From contig NC_092676.1 of assembly GCF_964355755.1 (NCBI RefSeq), forward strand, positions 12,074,288-12,138,287: a DNA stretch of 64,000 nt, in the 5' to 3' direction. Shown here in pieces: positions 57,311 to 64,000 of this stretch. Under the pieces are notes generated by a model. It made no database searches. It was given only the letters and a program-made list of their open reading frames with translations, and was not told where the DNA came from. Each line of letters opens with the position of its first letter. Within the stretch, counting starts at the first letter, position 1. Position numbers and translations under genes: made by a program. The DNA comes from Antedon mediterranea (lineage: Eukaryota > Echinodermata > Crinoidea > Comatulida > Antedonidae).

Positions 57311-60210
57311 TTAACTTTAAATTCTCTTTTATCAAAACATGAGTTGTTCCATAAAGATTGATTTAAGATGTCCTCTATCGTATATGGTTCTACAAAATTG
57401 TATTCACTCCACGCAGAGAGTATATCTTTATGGAACCTTTCAAATTGTTTTAATATTTTTGAAGATTTAGAAAAGTTGGTTTCGAAAACAATATTTCCTC
57501 CAACCTCTTTAATCTTACTTTTTAAAAACACTTTCCACTTGGATTGATTTCCATCAAGATATCTTTTCACCCAACATGATTTGAGAGATGTACAGTAACT
57601 CTTAATATGGGGAATTTTTAACCCTCCTTCATCAAAATTGTTAAGCATGACTTTTCTTTTGACTTTTTCGGGTTTTCCGTTCCATATAAATTTAAAAATT
57701 TTACTTTGAATATCTTGAAGGAAACAATCGGGTGGGTCTGGTAAATTTGAGAAAACATACGTGAATATCGGGAAAAACAGTGACTTAATAATAGTTGCTT
57801 TTCCAAACAGAGTAAGTGAGCGTTGTTTCCACATATTTAATACTTGTTCAGCATTTTTAGCCTTATCTGGAAAATTGAGTCTGAAAATATCATTAAAATT
57901 ACAAGAAATATTAACACCCAAGTATTTTACTGGGCCTTTGGTCCATGAAATACTTTTCTCAGATGGCGTTTTATAGTCGCAGTTTCTTAACGATCCTATT
58001 CTCATAATGTTACTTTTTTCATAATTAATTCTGAGTCCAGAATATATAGAAAATTCATCCAGTATATCTATAATCGGTTTAATTGAGTTTTGGTCTTTGA
58101 GAAAAAACACAGTGTCATCTGCAAATTGGCTAATTCTTATGTCTACATTATTGTACTCTATACCTTTAAATGTGTCTGATTGACGTACCATGTTACCTAG
58201 TGTTTCTGCACAAATTATAAAAAGATATGGGGATAAGGGACATCCTTGACGCAGGCCTCGTTTTAAATTGAAGAATTTTGATGTTACCCCGTTATTTATA
58301 ACGCAACTAACAATGTCTTTATATAATATTTTTATCCAATTTATCATATTTTTACCAAAGCCAAATCTCTTAAGCGACATATCAAGGAAGTCCCATTTCA
58401 CCTTATCGAAAGCCTTTTCGAAATCTACAAAAAATAGTAAGTTTGGCTTGTTGTGCATTTCTGCATATTTTATTACATCATAGACTAATCTTATGTTTTC
58501 TCCAATATATCTGCCTTTAAGAAAGCCCGTTTGATCAGGATTAATTACTGATGGCAGCACACATTTTAAACGAGTCGCAATGGCTTTTGCTAAAATTTTA
58601 TAATCCACATTTAAAAGCGAGATGGGACGCCAGTTTTTCAATAATAGCGGAGATTTATCTTTTTTTGGTATAAGTGATATCACCCCTCGTTTCTGGGAGA
58701 TACTTAAAGACCCGGATTGGAAAGAATAATGGTAAGCGTTAATTAGCGTATCTTTTATATCATTCCAAAATAGTTTATAAAACTCGGCAGGAAAACCATC
58801 TGTCCCAGGGGTTTTATTGTTATCCATCGCCTTTAATGCTTCTAAACATTCTGTATCTCTAAGGGGCTGGTCACATATAGATTCATCATCTTTATTGATT
58901 TTATCTATGTGTATCTTGTCAAAAGTATCAGCAGGGTTGACATTGTTATTTTCGCCTTCAAAACTATATAATGATTCATAGAATCGTTTTTCTTCATTTA
59001 TTATATCGTCGGGGTTAGTTATGTCTCCATTATCTGTTGTAATTTTAGTTATATGCTTTTTATTATAATTCCTCCTCTCTAAATTAAGAAAATATTTCGT
59101 GCTTTTTTCTCCTTCTTCTATCCAACGGGCTTTGGATCGAATCAGTGAGCCACGTGTTCTAATTTCATAGATTGATTCTAGTTCGTTTCTTTTAATTTGG
59201 ATCATTTCGGTTATTTTTTCATTACTGTTTACGCAATATTGCTCTTCTAAGGTTTTGATTTCATTGTTTAATCGATCCACGTCTTTTTTAATTGTTTTAT
59301 TTAGTCTACCAGAATACGACATTGATGTTCTCCTTGTATTACATTTTATCATTTCCCATACAGTATGTGGGTTATTTTCTAAACATTCTTCTTTTGTGTT
59401 TTTTATGGTTTCTTTAATTTCTTTAACGTATTGTGGGTCACTTAAAAGGCTTGTATTCAGTTTCCAGAAACCTGACCCTCGTTTACTTGTTATTCCATGT
59501 ATTGATAACGTAATCAATGAATGGTCACTTTTAAAACCCGGTGATATTAAATTTTTTTCAACTTGAGACCAAAGTTCATAGGATATAAGAAAATAATCTA
59601 ACCTACAGAACACTTTTGGAGATTGATTGGAGTGCCATGTAAATTGGGTTTTAGTTGGATTTTCCTGTCTCCAGATGTCAATTAAATTATAATTGTCTTT
59701 TATACTATTTATTTGTTCTACAGATCTCGGGTGAATTTGACCTCTTCCATTTTTCTTATCCAGATCAGGTTCAAGAATTGTATTAAAATCTCCGCCTATT
59801 ATTAGAGAGTACTGTGCGAACTCCTCAATTTTATTATTAAATTGTTCAAAAAAGAAACTGTTGTCATCATTTGGTCCATATAAATTTGCAATTGTAATAT
59901 GTTTATCCTCTATTTGTATATTCATAATAATAAATTTCCCATTTTGATCATTGTATATGTTTCCTATTTTATAGCTGACATTTAATTTTAAGAGAATACA
60001 GACTCCAGCCGAATTATTCTTTCCATTGCTAAATTTAATCTCAGAACCCCAGTCATTACGCCACGCAGTTTCCAGCTCATGTGTGCAGTGGGTTTCTTGT
60101 AGGAGATATATGGAGAAGGGTTGATCCCTTAGCCAATTAAATACGGTGCTGCGTTTAAAAGGGTTTCTAAGCCCCCGTACATTTAAACTACATATATCTA
60201 TGCTACCCAT
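57301..60210 (-). CDS. LINE ORF2, endonuclease and reverse transcriptase part (969 aa, frameshifted at the end)
   Basis: Encodes the enzyme that nicks the target and copies the LINE RNA. An N-terminal APE-like endonuclease has SLNVRGL (N10), LLQETHC (E39), GGDFNT and SDHSLI. Reverse transcriptase follows with TPGTDGFPAEF, WRPISLLNVDYKILAK, DQTGFLKGRY, FVDFEKAFDKV, GLRQGCPLSPYLF, FADD (696-699) and KYLGVNI. All catalytic residues that can be checked by eye are present. The frame stops early at KVKKM, beside an A-run. The rest of the protein is in another frame at 57310-56555. ATG 60210 is right at the start of the endonuclease, as usual for this group. Confidence 0.88.
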   Translation of the reverse strand: MGSIDICSLNVRGLRNPFKRSTVFNWLRDQPFSIYLLQETHCTHELETAWRNDWGSEIKFSNGKNNSAGVCILLKLNVSYKIGNIYNDQNGKFIIMNIQIEDKHITIANLYGPNDDNSFFFEQFNNKIEEFAQYSLIIGGDFNTILEPDLDKKNGRGQIHPRSVEQINSIKDNYNLIDIWRQENPTKTQFTWHSNQSPKVFCRLDYFLISYELWSQVEKNLISPGFKSDHSLITLSIHGITSKRGSGFWKLNTSLLSDPQYVKEIKETIKNTKEECLENNPHTVWEMIKCNTRRTSMSYSGRLNKTIKKDVDRLNNEIKTLEEQYCVNSNEKITEMIQIKRNELESIYEIRTRGSLIRSKARWIEEGEKSTKYFLNLERRNYNKKHITKITTDNGDITNPDDIINEEKRFYESLYSFEGENNNVNPADTFDKIHIDKINKDDESICDQPLRDTECLEALKAMDNNKTPGTDGFPAEFYKLFWNDIKDTLINAYHYSFQSGSLSISQKRGVISLIPKKDKSPLLLKNWRPISLLNVDYKILAKAIATRLKCVLPSVINPDQTGFLKGRYIGENIRLVYDVIKYAEMHNKPNLLFFVDFEKAFDKVKWDFLDMSLKRFGFGKNMINWIKILYKDIVSCVINNGVTSKFFNLKRGLRQGCPLSPYLFIICAETLGNMVRQSDTFKGIEYNNVDIRISQFADDTVFFLKDQNSIKPIIDILDEFSIYSGLRINYEKSNIMRIGSLRNCDYKTPSEKSISWTKGPVKYLGVNISCNFNDIFRLNFPDKAKNAEQVLNMWKQRSLTLFGKATIIKSLFFPIFTYVFSNLPDPPDCFLQDIQSKIFKFIWNGKPEKVKRKVMLNNFDEGGLKIPHIKSYCTSLKSCWVKRYLDGNQSKWKVFLKSKIKEVGGNIVFETNFSKSSKILKQFERFHKDILSAWSEYNFVEPYTIEDILNQSLWNNSCFDKREFKVKKM

Positions 60211-60690
60211 ATTTATTTTTTTGTGGATTTATTACTGTCTGCGTTATTATTATACATTTAGTTATATCAGAGAGATAATAACAATTGAGATCATAAACGT
60301 CGTTATAGATACTGTACATCGTTATCTGATGGAAATAAATAGTATATGTTAAGAATGCAAATAATTAGCGGGGTCCGGTTTTGTATAGCCGTTTCCATTA
60401 CCGTGGGTATAAAAACATACACATTTAATAGTCTATAAAATGCGATACTCAAAATAAAAAAAATAAATAAAATTAAAGATAACATTAACATTAATTACAC
60501 TTGAGAACATCAAATACAAATATGCGTAGCATTGGATAACCATCGCCATCTGCGAGTAGCTATCATGTACATGTAAATTGATATAAAACATATCTATATT
60601 TGCAATGCCGTAGTAATAGATAAAAAAGAAAATTATAAAAAGTGTTCACAGTCTAGGGATCAAAATACCTTTTGTTTACACCCTGGTAGT
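60211..60690 (-). other. LINE inter-ORF region
   Basis: 480 bp between ORF1 and ORF2 with no coding frame of its own. This is a long gap for a two-ORF LINE; how ORF2 is translated across it is not visible. Confidence 0.6.
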
Positions 60691-61560
60691 TCATTTGCTG
60701 TTTTGTCCAGGTACGAATGATTCAAAGCGGCCATCTTGCTTCTGGTATCTAATAACTGGAGGCACACAGAACGGGATAAACGCGAACTTAACGTCCGATC
60801 GCCGTCTTATTCTTTCGATGTGATTTTGCCTCAGTATTTTCCGTTGCTCTCTCACCTTCTTTGAAACATCGTCGCTAATATATATAAGATTGGTGTGCAG
60901 TGGATTGTTCTTCAGCGTTTTTGCAGCATTCCTCAGTACAAATTGACGATCAGTGAAGCGGAGTAACTTAACATGAATCAGCCTAGGCGTTTGTTTGCGT
61001 TTTGTTGATCCTTTATTATGCAAATAGCCAGGTGTTCTATGGGCGCGTTCGATCTCGATGTGTTCGCCATCTTCCAATTTCATATGGGAGGTTAATATAT
61101 ATTTCACTAATTCTTCACATGTTTTATTTTCCTTGTTTTCATAGCCTTCCGGTACGTTGTGAATTACAAGGTTATTTCTTCTGGACCTGTTTTCCAGGTC
61201 TTCAACTTTGTTTTGTAAATATTCAAAATTACCTGTAATTTCACTTGTCGACTTGCATTTTGTTGTGTTTTCTTCTACACTTTTACCAATGAATTCTAAT
61301 GACCGATGAATTTCTGCGATGTCCTGATTTTGTGTTTTGGATTTTCCCTCTGCTTTACTCATCCGGGATTCTAGGTTTTTTACACGCTTATCCATCGATT
61401 CTAGTTTTTGAATGATCATGTCCAGTTTCTGGTCTAGTACGGAATTCGACGGTTGGGCTGCGCTTCCCGCGCTGACCGGTTCTATTGTTTCCTCGGCGTC
61501 CGCCCTTACAGATCTCAGGTGGTAGGTGATTTTTTCTTTGTCTTGTTTTCCACTTTCCAT
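60691..61560 (-). CDS. LINE ORF1, L1-type RNA-binding protein (289 aa)
   Basis: Nucleic-acid-binding chaperone of the LINE ribonucleoprotein. The N-terminus is short and charged; about residues 40-125 show heptad spacing (LDQKLDMIIQKLESMDKRVK onward), consistent with a trimerising coiled coil. An RRM-like domain begins near RRNNLVIHNVPEG, with the family-typical IEIERAHR. A C-terminal domain contains DDVSKKVREQRKIL. This order is that of L1 ORF1 proteins (Transposase_22 type). No lesion is seen. It lies 480 bp upstream of ORF2, and the ATG at 61560 is preceded by a 177-bp LINE leader. Confidence 0.87.
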   Translation of the reverse strand: MESGKQDKEKITYHLRSVRADAEETIEPVSAGSAAQPSNSVLDQKLDMIIQKLESMDKRVKNLESRMSKAEGKSKTQNQDIAEIHRSLEFIGKSVEENTTKCKSTSEITGNFEYLQNKVEDLENRSRRNNLVIHNVPEGYENKENKTCEELVKYILTSHMKLEDGEHIEIERAHRTPGYLHNKGSTKRKQTPRLIHVKLLRFTDRQFVLRNAAKTLKNNPLHTNLIYISDDVSKKVREQRKILRQNHIERIRRRSDVKFAFIPFCVPPVIRYQKQDGRFESFVPGQNSK

Positions 61561-61737
61561 AATGAAATTTCCGATTTAACGTCCAACATCCAATGGAAAC
61601 ATTAATAAAGACAAGTTTGGTTTACAGTATTGTGTGTATTTAGTAATATTTACCACCTTTTTGTGATTCTACAGGTATATGTGATGCTCCTCTAGTAAAA
61701 ACACGTCTTACTCCATAGAGCGCCCTCAATCTCCATT
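61561..61737 (-). promoter_or_regulatory. LINE 5' UTR
   Basis: Runs from the 5' target duplication to the ORF1 ATG. It begins (minus strand) AATGGAGATTGAGGGCGCTC. An internal promoter is expected in such elements but no specific box can be assigned. Confidence 0.5.
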
Positions 61738-61793
61738 GAACCCACGACATACGTGTTGTCAACACGACGCTTAGTCGTCTGAGCTAACTGGCC
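61738..61793 (-). repeat. tRNA-derived SINE, 5' part (tRNA head positions 1-56)
   Basis: Read on the minus strand from 61793: acceptor GGCCAGT, TAGCTCAG (A-box-like), anticodon loop TTGACAA (anticodon GAC), then the 13-bp target ATGTCGTGGGTTC. Joined across the LINE to 56372-56356, it makes a 73-nt cloverleaf: acceptor arm fully paired with wobbles, T stem perfect, anticodon stem four pairs. The attached non-tRNA body shows it is a SINE head, resembling tRNA-Val(GAC), rather than a tRNA gene. Confidence 0.75.
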
Positions 61794-61936
61794 ATTTTGG
61801 TTTTAACAAGGTTAATATGATATTTATGACGTAATGATGAATTACGTAATACACTTATAAATAGACTATTATAAACTGCTCTGTCATGTACTAGTTTATG
61901 GCATGACGGGTAATGCTCAGTTTTGAGTGTTCCCAG
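61794..61936 (+). repeat. Diverged tRNA-SINE unit fragment
   Basis: ATAAATAGACTATTATAAAC, then TTTATGGCATGACGGGTAAT and GCTCAGTTTTGAGTG match the array unit in plus orientation. It is cut off by the 0.43-kb element at 61937 before the B box. Confidence 0.7.
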
Positions 61937-62359
61937 TATTTTCATTATTAGCTCTGCCCCAAACATGGTGGGCTAGTAGGCCTACTGGAGACCTAATATT
62001 TAATTTCATATTTCAATGAATAGGTGCACTTTCCGGGGACAAGCTCTATTGTCCTTGTTAGTCTTATATATTTTGTTTCATATAATTTCAAATCATGTAA
62101 AGTACCAATTTCAGGCGGGAGTCTGTGCAACTCTATTTTTTTTTTATTTTAAACAGTTTGGTATGCCGTCGTGGTTGTTATGCAAATGAGCTTGTGCACG
62201 TGTATTATGGGGAAGATAATATGTTAATCATTAGCGGTCAACACTGCTAAATTTTGATGCTGTTAATATTTACATTAGAATATTGTTCAAATCATGTAAA
62301 TAAAACATTTTCCGGGCGGGAACCCAGCAGCTCTCGAAAAGAACTCCAGGTGGAAAAGA
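61937..62359. repeat. 0.43-kb dispersed element, copy 2
   Basis: Direct-orientation twin of 41603-42032, about 20.3 kb away. It lacks 7 bp (CGCAACA-type gap after GGTCAACAC) and differs at a few other bases. Both edges abut unrelated sequence compared with copy 1. Confidence 0.8.
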
Positions 62360-62452
62360 AGCTCACACATGAGTACTGATAATGAAGGAGCACATTGGCT
62401 TCTTTTGGAGGCTTTATGGCAGTCTTTTTACATGTATTTAATTTCAAAAACA
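62360..62452. other. Short spacer
   Basis: Contains nothing recognisable. SINE-unit sequence resumes near 62453. Confidence 0.4.
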
Positions 62453-62876
62453 ATATTTATTTTCAATTAAAAAAAAATAATAATAAAAAAATAAAAATAT
62501 CCGTAGAGGTTCGAACCCAATGCTGAGAGCACACAAACTTGAGCATTATCCGTTACGCAACAAACCAGTAGATGACTGAAGAGCTGATAATAATCTATTT
62601 ATATGAAATGAATGATCAATCAATGAAAAATAATGCCATGCAACTTTGTTTCTGATTTTAAAAAATATCCACTTGTTTAGGCCTGACATTTACAACCCTC
62701 AAGATATCTCATTTTCAAAAAAAATATTTATTTTCAATAAGAAAAAAAAAGCAATATCCCTAGTGGTTGGAACACGCTACTGAGAGCACTCAAACCTGGG
62801 TATTACCCGTTACGCCACAAACCAGTAGATGACTGAAGAGCTGATAATATGAAATTAATGATCAATCAATGAAAAA
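62453..62876 (-). repeat. tRNA-SINE array, minus orientation (2 copies)
   Basis: Two units with AGGTTCGAACCC-type and TGGTTGGAACACGC B-box regions. The second B box is damaged. They resume the orientation of the 42033-54540 array. Confidence 0.8.
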
Positions 62877-64000
62877 TGTGGCGTAACGGGTAATGCTCAG
62901 GTTTGAGTGCTCTCAGCAGTGGGTTCGAACCTATACGGGTATTTTATTTATTCTTTTTTTTTTATTGAAAATAAATATTGTTTTTGAAAGTGAGATATTT
63001 TGAGGGTTGCAACTGTCAAGCCTAAACAAGTGAACCTTTTAAAAATCAGAAACAAAGTTGCATGGCATTATTTTTCATTGATTGATCATCTATTTCATAT
63101 AAATAGACTATTATCAGCTCTTCAGTCATCTACTGGTTTGCGGCGTAACGGGTAATGCTCAGGCTTGAGTGATTTCAGTAGTGGGTTAGAACTTCTAGGG
63201 ATATTTGTTTTCTTTTTTTTTTAAATTGAAAATAAATATTGTTTTTGAAAGTGAGATATTTTGAGGGTTGTAAATGTCAGGCCTAAACAAGTGGACCTTT
63301 TTTAAAATCAGAAACAAAGTTGCATGGCATTAATTTTCATTGATTGATCATTCATTTCATATATATAGACTATTATCAGCTCCTCAGTCATCTACTGGTT
63401 TGTGGCGTAAAGGGTAATGCTCAGCCTGGAGTGATTTCAATAGTGGGTTCGAACTTCTTTTTTTCTTATTTGAAAATAAATATTGTTTTTGAAAGTGAGA
63501 TATTGTTATAGTTGTAAATGTCAGGCCTAAACAAGTGGACCTTTTTTAAAATCAGAAACAAAGTTGCATAACATTATTTTTCATTGATTGATCATTCATT
63601 TCATATAAATAGACTATTATCAGCTCTTCACTCATCTACTGGGTGGTGGCATAACCGGTAATGCTCATGTTTGAGTTCTCTCAGTAGTGGGTTCGACCCT
63701 CTAAGAAAATGTTTTTTTTTTTTTTTTTTATTGAAAATAAATATTGTTTTTGATAGTGAGATATTTTTATGGTTGTAAATGTCATGCCTAACCAAGTGGA
63801 CCTTTTTAAAAATCAGAAACAAAGTTGCATAACATCATTTTACATTGATTGATCATTCATTTCATATAAATAGACTATTATGATCTCTTCAGTCATCTAC
63901 TGGTTTGTGGCGTAACCGGTAATGTTCAGGTTTGAGTTCTCTCAGTAGTGGGTTTGAACCTCTTGGGATATTTTTTTTCTTTTTTTTTTTAATTGAAAAT
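62877..64000 (+). repeat. tRNA-SINE array, plus orientation (about 5 copies)
   Basis: Orientation flips abruptly after ATCAATCAATGAAAAAT, entering directly at TGGCGTAACGGG. Heads occur near 62879, 63142, 63402, 63648 and 63908. The array continues beyond the window. Confidence 0.85.
62879..62932 (+). promoter_or_regulatory. Example internal Pol III promoter (A and B boxes)
   Basis: A box TGGCGTAACGGG at 62879-62890 and B box GGTTCGAACCT at 62922-62932, 31 nt apart. The D-stem GCGT/ATGC is perfect. This is a well-preserved representative of the heads in the array; transcription is not shown. Confidence 0.55.

Larger units (their letters stand above)
56386..61737 (-). mobile_element. Near-full-length L1/Tx1-like LINE with 13-bp target duplication
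   Basis: 5352 bp on the minus strand: 5' UTR (about 177 bp), ORF1, a 480-bp gap, ORF2 in two frames, a short 3' UTR and a poly(A) tail of about 26 nt (plus-strand T-run 56386-56411). GAACCCACGACAT at 56373-56385 and 61738-61750 is the target duplication. The target is the T-arm of a tRNA-like SINE head. The L1-type ORF1 plus endonuclease-first ORF2 supports the L1/Tx1 group. Only one inactivating lesion is visible, so the insertion looks fairly young. Confidence 0.88.

Noticed and set aside
41603-62359. The two 0.43-kb direct copies as LTRs of a 20-kb retroelement
   Set aside because: No TG...CA ends, primer-binding site, polypurine tract or gag-pol lies between them. The interior is SINE array plus a minus-strand LINE.

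Overview
The window is eukaryotic, AT-rich and almost wholly repetitive. No host protein-coding gene could be recognised. The clues point to an animal, probably a marine invertebrate: a Helentron-type rolling-circle transposon, an L1/Tx1-like LINE, tRNA-derived SINEs, and frequent AGGCCTA/CCTAGG words. Those words made me think of an echinoderm or another invertebrate deuterostome, but that is a weak guess. The genetic code appears standard.

Layout. (1) 1-2819 and about 21706-41344 hold a satellite-like tandem array with a basic period of about 1.15 kb. Each unit is rich in CRE-like palindromes (TGACGTCA) and alternating CG/purine-pyrimidine tracts. Between units sit 0-3 copies of a 44-bp module ending in a perfect 10-bp-stem hairpin, separated by poly(A). 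(2) 2820-9550 interrupts that array. It holds a CCTAGG-rich stretch, an array of 243/344-bp repeats each carrying a splice-acceptor/32-nt/splice-donor cassette, and a 32-bp perfect palindrome. (3) 9550-20830 is a Helentron-like element: a TATA-like box, two bulged hairpins, a 90-bp minisatellite, one intact 3092-codon gene (10534-19812), and two about 390-bp direct repeats with a hairpin after the gene. The protein combines an N-terminal membrane segment, PHD finger, two cysteine-peptidase-like domains (the second a clear OTU), 18-residue basic repeats, HUH Rep, PIF1-type helicase and a C-terminal LINE-like endonuclease. (4) 41603-42032 and 61937-62359 are near-identical copies of an unclassified 0.43-kb element, with a diverged inverted relative near 55936-56070. 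(5) 42033-55535 and 62453-64000 are arrays of an about 253-bp tRNA-derived SINE-like unit, with two head-to-head orientation switches. (6) 56386-61737 is a near-complete LINE on the minus strand (ORF1, frameshifted ORF2, poly(A)). It is inserted, with a 13-bp target duplication, in the T-arm of a full-geometry tRNA-like SINE head.

How the parts relate. The Helentron and LINE are self-contained mobile units; the arrays are non-coding. The Helentron gene is uninterrupted, which implies recent activity. The LINE carries one visible 1-nt frameshift in an A-run. The satellite units are mosaics of one another, as expected from unequal crossing-over or conversion. The best candidates for something undescribed are the hairpin-module satellite, the mini-exon-like repeat, the large tandem tRNA-SINE array, and the domain set of the Helentron protein. 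Family names come from motifs read by eye; no database search was possible.
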